A DNA stretch of 64,000 bases from Archangium violaceum (GTDB lineage: Bacteria; Myxococcota; Myxococcia; Myxococcales; Myxococcaceae), in the NCBI RefSeq assembly GCF_016887565.1, contig NZ_CP069396.1, positions 7,236,001 through 7,300,000 of the forward strand, written 5' to 3'. Shown here in pieces: positions 37,649-49,116 of the stretch. The number at the start of each line of letters is the position of its first letter. The first letter of the stretch is position 1. Made by a program: the position numbers and the translations under genes. A model generated the notes under the pieces. The model was given only the letters and a program-made list of their open reading frames with translations, was not told where the DNA came from and searched no databases.

Positions 37649-37673
37649 GTGGTTGACAACAATTGTCAACCAC
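37649..37673. promoter_or_regulatory. MarR-type operator palindrome
   Basis: GTGGTTGACAA and TTGTCAACCAC are perfect 11-base inverted repeats around a 3-base centre. The palindrome overlaps TTGACA -35 elements on both strands, in the gap between the MarR gene and the efflux operon. Confidence 0.8.
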
Positions 37674-37681
37674 ACCATTAC
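37653..37681 (+). promoter_or_regulatory. Candidate promoter of the RND efflux operon
   Basis: TTGACA at 37653-37658, a 17-base spacer, then CATTAC at 37676-37681 (3 of 6). A mirror-image TTGACA with a CATTGT -10 serves the MarR gene on the minus strand (37669 down to 37640). Both -35 boxes lie inside the palindrome, so one bound dimer would block both. Confidence 0.45.
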
Positions 37682-37763
37682 AGCGAATACATCCCGTGTG
37701 CTGACCGTTCAGGGGGGCATGGAGCAGCACACTTGAAGTCCAAAGTTTCTGGCACCCACCTGT

Positions 37764-39155
37764 ATGCTCCTCAGACCCACATTCCTCCTCGCGGTGCTCC
37801 TCGCGGCCCCCGCCCTGGCACAGCAGCAGGATCCGCTCGTGCCGCCGCCGCCCCTGTTCCAGCCGCAGGTGGATGATCCGATGCTCATCCCCGCGCCCCC
37901 CGCCACCCGGCAGGTGGGGACCTGGGATGAGGCGCTCGGGCTGGTGCGCGAGCGCTCCACGGACCTGCGCACCGCGCAGGCCAACGTCCAGCGCGCCGAG
38001 GGCCGGTGGCGCCAGGCGCTGTCGCTGCTGCTGCCCAACGCCCGCGTGTCGGCGGGTGTGGCCTACGACATCCTCAACCCCAACAACCCCATCGGGCTCA
38101 CGGGCGCGCCCGTCGCCGCGCAGCCCGGAGCCGAGCGCCAACCCACCGTGCCCCTCGGCAGCGGGACGGTGTCGGTGACGCAGTCGGTGGTGGACTTCGG
38201 CGCCTGGCGCGGGCTGGCGTCTGCCGACAAGGCCGAGGACAGCGCCCGGGCGAACCTCGAGGACGTGCAGCGCCGCCTCACCCTGGGGCTGGCGCGCACC
38301 CTGGTGGCCACCGTGGCCGCCGAGCGCACCGCGGAGATCAACCGCGTGGGCCTGCGCCGGGCGCTCGAGCGCGCCGCGCTCACCCAGCGCTCCTTCGAGC
38401 TGGGCGCGGGCACTCAGCTGGACGTGGTGCGCGTGCGCCAGGACGTGGAGGTCGCGCGGCAGGCGCTCATCTCCGGTGACGAGCAGCTGCACCGCGCTCG
38501 CGAGGCGCTCGGCCTGTCCCTGGGCTTCCCCCAGGAGGTGGGCGTGAGCACGTCCTTCAACCTCCAGGGGCTGGTGGAGCAGACCCGCGCCACCTGCGCG
38601 CCGCTGAAGGCCCTGAGCGAGCGGCCGGACCTGGAGGCCGCGCGCACCAATCTGGAGTCGACGCGCGAGAGCAGGCGCCAGGCTTCCGCCGGCTACCTCC
38701 CCTCGCTCGGCCTCACCAGCGGATTGAACGCGCTCACCACGGATCCCGGCCCCGGGCGGGTGGCCACCTGGAGCATCGCCGCCGTGCTGTCGGTGCCCAT
38801 CTGGGAGGGCGGTCTGCGCGGCGGTCTGGTGCGTGAGCGCGCGGGCCTCGAGCAGCAGGCGGCCGAGTCGCTCGAGCGCACCCGGCGCGAGGTGGACGTG
38901 GAGGTGGTGCGCGCCCGGCGGAGCGTGGAGGTGGCCGAGTCGCTGGTGAAGACGGCGACCGAGTCACGGGAGCTGGCCGCGAAGACGGACCAGCTTACCC
39001 GGCGCGCCTATGAGGTAGGCCGCGGCAGCAGCCTGGAGCTGGTGCAGAGCGGTGCGGCCCTGCGACAGGCGGAGCTGTCGCTGGCCCTGCGTGAATTCGA
39101 ACTGGTCCAGGCACGCCTGGACGCATTCTTGACGGAGGCCCGGTGCGACTGGTGA
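37764..39155 (+). CDS. TolC-like outer-membrane efflux protein
   Basis: 463 residues with a signal peptide (LLAVLLAAPALAQ). The paired OEP repeats are visible: long helical coiled-coil parts (SADKAEDSARANLEDVQRRL and ERTRREVDVEVVRARRSVEV) and two beta-barrel stretches (NARVSAGVAYDI, PSLGLTSGLNAL). The protein forms the outer-membrane exit duct of the pump. Its end overlaps the adaptor gene by 13 bases, so the two are translationally coupled. It is regulated by the MarR operator upstream. Confidence 0.92.
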   Translation: MLLRPTFLLAVLLAAPALAQQQDPLVPPPPLFQPQVDDPMLIPAPPATRQVGTWDEALGLVRERSTDLRTAQANVQRAEGRWRQALSLLLPNARVSAGVAYDILNPNNPIGLTGAPVAAQPGAERQPTVPLGSGTVSVTQSVVDFGAWRGLASADKAEDSARANLEDVQRRLTLGLARTLVATVAAERTAEINRVGLRRALERAALTQRSFELGAGTQLDVVRVRQDVEVARQALISGDEQLHRAREALGLSLGFPQEVGVSTSFNLQGLVEQTRATCAPLKALSERPDLEAARTNLESTRESRRQASAGYLPSLGLTSGLNALTTDPGPGRVATWSIAAVLSVPIWEGGLRGGLVRERAGLEQQAAESLERTRREVDVEVVRARRSVEVAESLVKTATESRELAAKTDQLTRRAYEVGRGSSLELVQSGAALRQAELSLALREFELVQARLDAFLTEARCDW

Positions 39156-40306
39156 GAAGGGTACGCCCCCTGAAGGCGATCGTGATGGGAGTGTGGGGTG
39201 CCGCGCTGGTGATGGGCGCCTCGGGTTGCGGCAACAAGCCGGCGGCCAAGGCGCCGCCGCCCGCGCGTGAGATCGAGGTGGTCCAGCTCGCGCCGAGCGA
39301 GGTGCGGGATACCGGCGAGTACCTCGGCACCTTGATGTCGCGCCAGAGCGTCAACGTGCTGCCCCAGGTGGCCGGTAACGTGCGCCGCATCCACGTGCGC
39401 CCCGGCCAGAAGGTGGAGGCGGGAGATCCGCTCATCGACGTGGACGCGCGCGAGGAGACCGCGGCGCTCGAGAGCGCCCGGGCCCAGCGCACCTCCTCGG
39501 AGGTGAACCTGGAGCAGGCGCGCCGGACGCGTGCCCGCATCGAGTCCCTCTATAAGGAGGGCCTGGCGAGCGCCCAGGAGCTGGAGCAGTCGCGGGCCCA
39601 GGTGGAAGCGCTCGAGGCCTCCACGCGCGCCGCCGCCGCCAATGAGACCCAGCGCGAGGTGCAGCTGCAGTTCCACGCCGTGCGCGCCCCCTTCGCCGGT
39701 ACGGTGGGCGACGTGCTGGTGCGCGTGGGTGATTTCGTGAGCGCCACCACGCCCCTGACCAGCGTGGCCCAGGCGGACGTGCTCGAGGTGAGCGTGGCGG
39801 TGCCGTCCGAGCGCGCCCGCTCGCTGCGGCCCGAGACGCCGCTCGAGGTGCTCGATTCGAGCGGGAAGGTGCTGCTCACCAGCACCGTCTTCTTCATCGC
39901 GCCCCAGGCGGATCCCCGCACCCAGCTGGTGGAGGTGAAGGCCGCCTTCCGCAACACCGTGGGCCTGCGTCCCAGCGAGCTGGTGCGCGCGCGCCTCGTC
40001 TACTCCACCCGCAACGCCCTGCAGCTGCCGGCGCTCGCGGTGGTGCGCCAGAGCGGCCAGCCCTTCGCCCTGGTGGTGACGGACAAGGGCGGCCAGAAGG
40101 TGGTGGAGCGCCGCCCCATCAAGCTCGGAGCGCTCGGAGAGCTGGCCTACGTGGTGGAGAGCGGGCTGAAGGAGGGCGAGCAGGTGGCCGTCACCTCGCT
40201 GCAGGCGCTGCGTGATGGGGCGCCGGTGAAGGTGAAGGGCACGGTCGCCCAGGCCGGAGCACAAGCAGGGACCGCTGGCGGTGGAGCCGCCGGGGGCAGC
40301 CGTTAG
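39143..40306 (+). CDS. RND periplasmic adaptor (membrane fusion protein)
   Basis: 387 residues from a GTG that lies inside the end of the TolC-like gene. The N-terminal hydrophobic segment ends in a lipobox (GASGC). Biotinyl/lipoyl halves flank a helical hairpin: VAGNVRRIHVRPGQKVEAGDPL and RAPFAGTVGDVLVRVGDFVS, with ARIESLYKEGLASAQELEQ between them. Beta-barrel and membrane-proximal domains follow. The C-terminus is Ala/Gly-rich. It links the inner-membrane pump to the TolC-like duct. Confidence 0.93.
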   Translation: MRLVRRVRPLKAIVMGVWGAALVMGASGCGNKPAAKAPPPAREIEVVQLAPSEVRDTGEYLGTLMSRQSVNVLPQVAGNVRRIHVRPGQKVEAGDPLIDVDAREETAALESARAQRTSSEVNLEQARRTRARIESLYKEGLASAQELEQSRAQVEALEASTRAAAANETQREVQLQFHAVRAPFAGTVGDVLVRVGDFVSATTPLTSVAQADVLEVSVAVPSERARSLRPETPLEVLDSSGKVLLTSTVFFIAPQADPRTQLVEVKAAFRNTVGLRPSELVRARLVYSTRNALQLPALAVVRQSGQPFALVVTDKGGQKVVERRPIKLGALGELAYVVESGLKEGEQVAVTSLQALRDGAPVKVKGTVAQAGAQAGTAGGGAAGGSR

Positions 40307-40338
40307 GCAGCAGCAGAGAGAATGAGGGCTCCAACGCC

Positions 40339-43488
<3,150 letters not shown>

Positions 43489-43495
43489 GCTCGAG

Positions 43496-43529
43496 GCCCC
43501 TCTCCCCGGCTCACACGCCGGGGAGGGGC
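43496..43529. terminator. Bidirectional hairpin between pump and carotenoid operons
   Basis: GCCCCTCTCCCCGGC (left) pairs with GCCGGGGAGGGGC (right) around TCACAC, with a 2-base bulge. It overlaps the last codons of the leftward gene at 43511 and follows the pump stop codon by 7 bases. It would serve both convergent transcripts. Confidence 0.6.
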
Positions 43530-45058
43530 AGGCCGGCCAGCAGCCCTCTCCTGGGCACGGACCAGATCTCCTCGCCCTGGGCTCCCCAACCCGCCAGCAG
43601 GTGGTTGGCCGCCATGAAGCCCGAGGTGGCGGCCCGCTCCATCAGGGCCGTGGGAATGGGCAGGCGGACGAAGTCGCCAGCGAGCGCCACCCGAGGAGAG
43701 GGTGTCTCCACCGTGGGTCGCTCCCGGAAGGAGCCCGGGGCGAACGCGGGGCAGTCCTGGCGAAGCAGGAACCGCTCCTCGAGCACTCGCGCACCGGCGA
43801 GCTCCGGGTAGAGCTGGTGCAGGGCCCCGAGGAGCTCGCGCCGCACCTGCGCCTCGTCGGCATCCTGCGGCAGGCCATAGGCATGGAGCTCGACCACCGA
43901 GCCGCCCGTCCGCGCCGCCCAGCGCCGGCTCTCGCCCTCGAAGAGATGGTAGAGCGAGATGTTGTCGATCACCCCCATCCCCGTGGTGCCCACGAAGGGA
44001 TGGCGGCCCGGCGCCGTCGGGCGATCCATCCACAACCGCCAGACCGCGAACGGCGAGGTCAACGCGAGCGCCATCACCTTCGCGCGCCATTCCTTGTCGA
44101 GCAGCTCCGGTGAGTCCGTGACGATCCGCTGGAGCGCGGGCACCGGGGTGGCGAGCACCACCGCGTCCGCCTCGATGGCTTCCCCTCCTTCCACCCGGAT
44201 CCGGAACCGGCCGTCCACGCACGGAGTCACCGCCGTGACCGACTGGCCGAGCTGGAACCGCACGCTCCTCTCCTCCAGGTAACGGCGCAGCGGGAGCCAG
44301 AGCGCGGAGGCGAATGACTCGTCGAGCACGTCGAAGATCAGACCCTCCGGATTCCCCATGAAGTAGAAGTGGAACATCATCAGCAGTTCGGCCGCCGACA
44401 TCTCCTCCTCCGGGTTGAAGAAGGAGTGGGAGAAGACATCGAAGAGCATGCGCCGGGCATGGGGCGGAAAACGCAGCGAGTCCAGGTACTCGCGCGCCGT
44501 GCGGTGATCGAACGCGGCGTACGTCCGCTCCATGTCGAAGGCCAGCATCGCCAGACCGGACCGGACATCGATGTGGCGCAGATCCATCAGCCGCAGCGAG
44601 GAGGTGCGGCGAACGAGACCGATGAGGTTGAAGGGCGGGAGCGCGGGAAGGTTGGAGAAGGACTCCACGCTGCCCCCGGGACCGAGGATGGGGTAGTCCT
44701 CCAACGCGCGCAGGCGCTCCAGCCGGGGATCCACACGGCGCAGCAGCGCCCGCAGGTTGTAGTACTGGCGGAAGAAGGCGTGGAAGCCGCGCTCCATGTC
44801 GAAGGGCTCGCCGTCCGACAGGCGATCCCTCCAGCCCGCCACCCGGCCACCAAGGAACGGCTCGCGCTCGATGACGGTGACACGGACGCCGCGCTCCGCC
44901 AGGACGGTAGCGGTCGCCATGCCCGCCAACCCGCCGCCCACGATCGCCGCGCGACGACCCTCTGGCGCACGCGCGAGCCGGGCCCGGGGAGAGGAAGCGA
45001 GCCGCTCGGGGGAGAGACGCCCGATGGACAGCTTCGGCAGCTCGAGCGGCAGGCGCAT
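43511..45058 (-). CDS. crtU: FAD-dependent carotene desaturase/methyltransferase-like (CrtU/CruE type)
   Basis: 515 residues. The N-terminal FAD/NAD site reads AAIVGGGLAGMATATVLAERG with the following acidic strand end VIEREPFLGGR. The block ERGFHAFFRQYYNLRALLRR, the SFFNPEEEMSAAELLMMFHFY stretch and FAVWRLWMDRP are features I associate with CrtU/CruE enzymes. Those turn beta-ionone rings into aromatic phi or chi rings (isorenieratene, chlorobactene, synechoxanthin). The C-terminal FAD part is RVALAGDFVRLPIPTALMERA. GGAG precedes the ATG. It is 12 bases downstream of a CruA/CruP-type gene, which strongly supports a carotenoid role. Alternatives are a hydroxysqualene dehydroxylase or another CrtI-fold oxidase. 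Confidence 0.75.
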   Translation of the reverse strand: MRLPLELPKLSIGRLSPERLASSPRARLARAPEGRRAAIVGGGLAGMATATVLAERGVRVTVIEREPFLGGRVAGWRDRLSDGEPFDMERGFHAFFRQYYNLRALLRRVDPRLERLRALEDYPILGPGGSVESFSNLPALPPFNLIGLVRRTSSLRLMDLRHIDVRSGLAMLAFDMERTYAAFDHRTAREYLDSLRFPPHARRMLFDVFSHSFFNPEEEMSAAELLMMFHFYFMGNPEGLIFDVLDESFASALWLPLRRYLEERSVRFQLGQSVTAVTPCVDGRFRIRVEGGEAIEADAVVLATPVPALQRIVTDSPELLDKEWRAKVMALALTSPFAVWRLWMDRPTAPGRHPFVGTTGMGVIDNISLYHLFEGESRRWAARTGGSVVELHAYGLPQDADEAQVRRELLGALHQLYPELAGARVLEERFLLRQDCPAFAPGSFRERPTVETPSPRVALAGDFVRLPIPTALMERAATSGFMAANHLLAGWGAQGEEIWSVPRRGLLAGLPLPGV

Positions 45059-45070
45059 GGGTATCTCCGG

Positions 45071-46525
45071 TCAGGGTGAGAGGGGCCGAGGGAGCAACAC
45101 GCGGGAGAGCCCTCCCAGCCACCGGGCGACGGCGAGCGGGCCGAAGCCCGCGAGCGTGAGGGCATCCCTGTAGACCCGGGGCCGCATCCACGCGATGTGC
45201 TGGAGGAAGCGCACGAAATCGGGCCCGGACATCTGGTCCTTGAGCAGCGACGCGTAGACTTCATTGCCCAGCTCGTGGAGCGCGGCGAAGGCGGTGTCCA
45301 GGAGCCGGTTCACCTCGTCGCGGCGCTCCGGCTCGCGCGGAGGCTCGGCCATGAAGAGCGCCAGCGCCCCGGTCACCGAGTGCAGCGGAGTGTCATGGAC
45401 GATCGACCCGAGCGGGAAGCGATTGCTCGCGAGCGCGGCGGCGAGGGCCATCGACCCGGGGAGGAACGAGCGCATCATCGCACCGAAGCCACAGTAGGTG
45501 AGCGGCGAGTGACGTGCGGCCGCATCGCCCACCAGCACCACGCGGCGCCCTGGAGCACTCGGAGGCGGCACCAGCCTCGACCAGCCCGGGATGTAGCCGA
45601 ACGTCGGCCGGAGCAGACGTGGCTCACCCCGCTTGTACCGTCCGAGCCGCTCGAAGAACCGCCCGTAGAGCTGGAGCAGCGCATGCTGCCGGATGCACCG
45701 CGCCCGCGCGTAATAGAACAGGTAGATCGTCGCCTCGCCCGGACGCCCGGGAAACCCTTCCCAGATGTGCTGGCGCCCGTCCTCCACGCCCTCGGTCGTC
45801 ACCAGGATGTCGCCCACCCGGGGATCCAGCTCGTCGGGCGCGGTGCCCTCCTTCAATCCACCGAGCACGCCCCCGACCGTGGGACAGAGGAGATCCGCGG
45901 TCGCATGGGGACTGGAGATGCCCCGCGCGTCGAGCAACACACGGGCCGTCACCTCGGATCGTCCGCCCCCGGTCCGATCGAACAGCAGGCGCACCGCCTC
46001 GGGACCCTCACCCACGCCCACCAGGGAATGTCCGTCATGGAAGGCGACGCCGCGCCGCTCGGCACGAAGGCGGCTCTCCGAGAGGAGCAGGCCGGCATCG
46101 ATGGCATGATCGAGCACGCCCCGGACCGGATACTCGCCGCCACCATGCCAGCGGCAGATGCCCCGCTCGTAGCGGGCGACGATGAGCGATTCCACTTCCT
46201 CCGGCCGGAAGAGGCCACTCTGCGTCAGGGGTGCGAGCTCGGAGCCGCTGATGTTCCACTCGCGATGCGACACCGCCGCCCGGCCGCGCTCGAATACCCC
46301 GACCTTCAGGCCGAGCCCGGCCAGCACGGGCGCGAACAGCAGCGACAGACCGCCGCCCGCGAGCACCACGTCGAAGTCCGGGCGGATGCCCCTGCCGATC
46401 GCGCGCACGCAGGGAGCCTCGACCGGAGGGCGGACACGCTCCGCGTCGAGCCGTTCCAAGCGGTCGAGCAGCTCGGGCCCTCCCGCCTCGCGCACCCGGG
46501 CCTTGATCTCCTCGAGTCCCAGCAC
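45071..46525 (-). CDS. CruA/CruP-type lycopene cyclase homolog
   Basis: 484 residues from a GTG with AGGAGG five bases upstream. The FAD-binding start is DVVLAGGGLSLLFAPVLAGLGLKVGVFERG. The block HREWNISGSELAPLTQSGL resembles the CruA/CruP signature in phototrophs (EWNISRxEL). A second dinucleotide-binding motif is RRVVLVGDAAARHSPLTYCGFG. CruA enzymes cyclise lycopene; CruP is its paralog in oxygenic phototrophs. The gene lies between the ABC1 kinase gene and the CrtU-like gene with 10- and 12-base gaps, so the three are one operon. The substrate ring type cannot be read from sequence. Other FAD monooxygenases of the UbiH/geranylgeranyl reductase fold are the alternative. Confidence 0.72.
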   Translation of the reverse strand: MLGLEEIKARVREAGGPELLDRLERLDAERVRPPVEAPCVRAIGRGIRPDFDVVLAGGGLSLLFAPVLAGLGLKVGVFERGRAAVSHREWNISGSELAPLTQSGLFRPEEVESLIVARYERGICRWHGGGEYPVRGVLDHAIDAGLLLSESRLRAERRGVAFHDGHSLVGVGEGPEAVRLLFDRTGGGRSEVTARVLLDARGISSPHATADLLCPTVGGVLGGLKEGTAPDELDPRVGDILVTTEGVEDGRQHIWEGFPGRPGEATIYLFYYARARCIRQHALLQLYGRFFERLGRYKRGEPRLLRPTFGYIPGWSRLVPPPSAPGRRVVLVGDAAARHSPLTYCGFGAMMRSFLPGSMALAAALASNRFPLGSIVHDTPLHSVTGALALFMAEPPREPERRDEVNRLLDTAFAALHELGNEVYASLLKDQMSGPDFVRFLQHIAWMRPRVYRDALTLAGFGPLAVARWLGGLSRVLLPRPLSP

Positions 46526-46534
46526 GGCACCTCC

Positions 46535-47857
46535 TCAGCCACCCGCCCTCGTGGAGGGCCCTGACAGCGTGCGCTCGAGCAATCGCAGGTAGACGGACCG
46601 GAAATCGCCTCGGGCCCCCAATGCTCGCAGGTTCTGCGCGCAGCCGCCCACCGCGCGCCCGAGCATCACCGCCTCCGCGGGCGGACGGACGCGCAGGAAG
46701 TCACCGGCCCGGCGCAGACCCAGCGCCCGCATGTCCGGCACCGAGGTGTCCCGCGCGTAGTCGTAGACATTCGTGCGCAGGGGCCGGGTGGCGATCTCCA
46801 GGATCTCCGAGAGTAGACTCCGGGCGGTGGCCTCGTCGGTGTCCACCTCGAAGCCCGCGGCGCGGACCCCGGCCAGCGCGTCGTAGGAGAGCCCGAGCAT
46901 CTCCGATCGCAGGAAGGCACGGATGGCCTCGACGAACTCGGGGCGGAAGGTCTTCACGCATCCGAAGTCGAGCAGGGCCAGCCGTCCCTCCTCGGTGACG
47001 AGGAAGTTGCCCGGATGAGGATCCGCGTGGAGCAGCGCCGCGGAGAAGAAGGGACCGTGCACGGCGCGGATGAGCAGCTCGCTCACCCGCCAGCGCGCGC
47101 TCGCATCCGGCCCGGAGTCGATGAACTGCTGGAGCGTCCTGCCGCGCACCCGGGTCAGACAGAGCACACGGTCCGATGAACGCTCCGGGACCGGAAGGGG
47201 AACGATCAGATCCGGCTCGGGCGAGAGGACCTCCGCGAAACGGCGGGCCCGTTCCGCCTCGAGAACGTAGTCCGTCTCCCGCACCACCTCACTGCGAAGC
47301 TCATCCACGTAGCGCCGGCCATCGAGCAGCTTCGTGGTCAGTCCCGCCGCGCGGGCCAGGGTGGAGAGGTTGTCGAAGTCGGACTCGACCGCCTCGGCGA
47401 TGCCGGGATACTGGACCTTGACCACCACCTCGCGGCCGTCCTCCAGACGTGCGGCATGCACCTGCCCGAGCGAGGCGGCGGCCAGGGGCTCACGCGAGAA
47501 CTCGGCGAAGAGCCGCTCGGGCGGCGCGCCGAGCTCCGCCTCGATGATCCGCGCGATCTCCTCCGCCGCGATGGGGGGTGCCTCGCTCTGCAGGCGGGCG
47601 ATGATCCCCCGCAGCTCCGGAGGGAGTGCATCCACGTCCATCGAGAGCGCCTGGCCGAGCTTCATCGCGGCGCCCTTCATCTCGCCCAGGACATGGGCGA
47701 AGTGACCGAGGGTGGAACGATCGAGCGCCTCCGTCTCCGCGCCCGCCATCTTGCGGACGGCGCGCCACGCCAGCCCCGCCGATCCCCGAGCGGAGAGCGC
47801 GGCCACCTTGCCGATCCGGGCCAGACGGCCACGGGGCGGGTTTCCGGACTTGGACAT
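46535..47857 (-). CDS. ABC1/AarF/UbiB-family atypical kinase
   Basis: 440 residues from the ATG at 47857; a TTG three codons earlier is possible. The ABC1 family hallmarks are present: the KxGQ motif (MKLGQALSMD), the Ala-rich loop replacement AAASLGQVHAA, VVKVQYPG, LHADPHPGNF and LLDFG. These proteins bind ATP and control isoprenoid lipid pathways such as ubiquinone, and plastid homologs affect carotenoid stores. It is the first gene of the operon with the CruA/CruP-like and CrtU-like genes, so a role in handling or regulating carotenoid lipids is likely but inferred. It has no strong transmembrane anchor. Confidence 0.9.
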   Translation of the reverse strand: MSKSGNPPRGRLARIGKVAALSARGSAGLAWRAVRKMAGAETEALDRSTLGHFAHVLGEMKGAAMKLGQALSMDVDALPPELRGIIARLQSEAPPIAAEEIARIIEAELGAPPERLFAEFSREPLAAASLGQVHAARLEDGREVVVKVQYPGIAEAVESDFDNLSTLARAAGLTTKLLDGRRYVDELRSEVVRETDYVLEAERARRFAEVLSPEPDLIVPLPVPERSSDRVLCLTRVRGRTLQQFIDSGPDASARWRVSELLIRAVHGPFFSAALLHADPHPGNFLVTEEGRLALLDFGCVKTFRPEFVEAIRAFLRSEMLGLSYDALAGVRAAGFEVDTDEATARSLLSEILEIATRPLRTNVYDYARDTSVPDMRALGLRRAGDFLRVRPPAEAVMLGRAVGGCAQNLRALGARGDFRSVYLRLLERTLSGPSTRAGG

Positions 47858-47976
47858 GGAGTTCAAGATAGGAGCGCGCGCTCCCCACCGCTAGCGAGGC
47901 ACGACCAGGCGAGCGCGATATCCCCGTGACATGCCGTTCCGCTCGTTCTCCTTCTCGCTCTTCACTGACTGCCAGC

Positions 47977-49116
47977 TCAACGCACCCAGCGGAGGGCCGC
48001 CGCCGTGGCGGGCCCCACGCGCACCTCGTCCAGCGACTCGGGCAACCGCCCCTGCCCTTCTCCCAGCGGAACCTCGCCCACCATGACCTCGGCGGCGGGC
48101 TGCGGGTAGAGGGGCTGACGCGCGGGCTCCACCAGCCCCTCGGGGACGCGCGCATGGCCCTGCTCATCGTAGGCATCCGCCGCGCCGAGACAGTGGAACA
48201 GCTCGTGGGCCACGGCCGTCAGCTCCAGGGTGAGCTCGGTATCCTCCAGCACCCCGCGCACCAGGCCCACCGAGCCACCTGCCTCGGCCATGCCCTCCAC
48301 GAGGCGCTCGCCCCCCTCCCCCGCCGGCTCCAACACCACGTAGATGCGAGCATCCAGCCCGAGCGAATCCAGACCGGCGGCCTCGTCCACGGCGGCCAGG
48401 CCGCGAGACAGCGCCCACGCATGCCGGGCCCGCGCCACCAGCGAATTCCCGGGAGCCGACAGCTCCAGCCCGGCCGCGGACTGGGGTCCGGTCAGGACGA
48501 AACGGACCGGCGGGTCCACGTTCACACCGTGGCGGCGGGCCTCACTCCCGAGCCATGTCTCCAGCCGGACCACGCCGTCGCGCCAGGCCTGGTGCACCTC
48601 GGGTTTCACCTCGCCGCGGGAGAGCAGCACCACCGCCACGCTCAAGGGCCGGTCCCACTCCAGGCGGGTCTCCCGGAGGCGGTTGCGAGAGGTGCCCCAG
48701 AACACCACGAGCACCAGGACGACGAGCAACACGGACACGCGCAACCACTTGGCCCGCGTACGGCGCGCTCGGAGGGAGGCACACCGGGCACAGAGCGCCT
48801 CGCCCTCCGGGCTCCTGCACAGCACGCACACCAGCTCGCGGCAGTCCGCGCACGGTGCCTCCGGGGCCAGGGTCGGATGGCTGCTACACACGGCGCTGCC
48901 ATGACCCGCGACCGCCACCGGCTCGCAGCTCACCCCGTGCTTCCGGAGGGACTCCACCAACCGCTGTGCCTCGACCGCCTCCAGGTCCCGAGGCAGGACG
49001 CGATCCTCGGACAACAGCTGGCGAGCCGCCTCCAGGGGAACCTGGAAGGCGCGCGCCAGCACCATCGCGGCCCCTCGGGAGTCGGAGGCCGCCACCCTGA
49101 CCCGGACGCCGCTCAC
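47977..49116 (-). CDS. Membrane-anchored zincin-like protein with zinc-ribbon and L7/L12-like N-terminus
   Basis: 379 residues from a GTG whose bases overlap the TGA of the upstream gene, so translation is coupled. Residues 1-70 (GAAMVLARAFQVPLEAARQLL, LRKHGVSCEPV) resemble the ribosomal L7/L12 C-terminal fold used in some myxobacterial membrane proteins. A Cys/His cluster follows (CSSHPTLAPEAPCADC, CVLCRSPEGEALCARC), a B-box-like zinc site. One membrane helix (VSVLLVVLVLVVFWG) precedes an extracytoplasmic domain with HELFHCLGAADAYD: His304, Glu305, His308 and Asp314. This matches an extended HExxHxxGxxD zinc-protease site. Protease activity is inferred. Confidence 0.8.
   Translation of the reverse strand: MSGVRVRVAASDSRGAAMVLARAFQVPLEAARQLLSEDRVLPRDLEAVEAQRLVESLRKHGVSCEPVAVAGHGSAVCSSHPTLAPEAPCADCRELVCVLCRSPEGEALCARCASLRARRTRAKWLRVSVLLVVLVLVVFWGTSRNRLRETRLEWDRPLSVAVVLLSRGEVKPEVHQAWRDGVVRLETWLGSEARRHGVNVDPPVRFVLTGPQSAAGLELSAPGNSLVARARHAWALSRGLAAVDEAAGLDSLGLDARIYVVLEPAGEGGERLVEGMAEAGGSVGLVRGVLEDTELTLELTAVAHELFHCLGAADAYDEQGHARVPEGLVEPARQPLYPQPAAEVMVGEVPLGEGQGRLPESLDEVRVGPATAAALRWVR

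Noticed and set aside
43511-45058. Assigning the CrtU-like protein as hydroxysqualene dehydroxylase (HpnE)
   Set aside because: No squalene or hopanoid genes are adjacent. The neighbouring CruA/CruP-like gene and the RGFHAFFRQYYNLR block favour CrtU/CruE.
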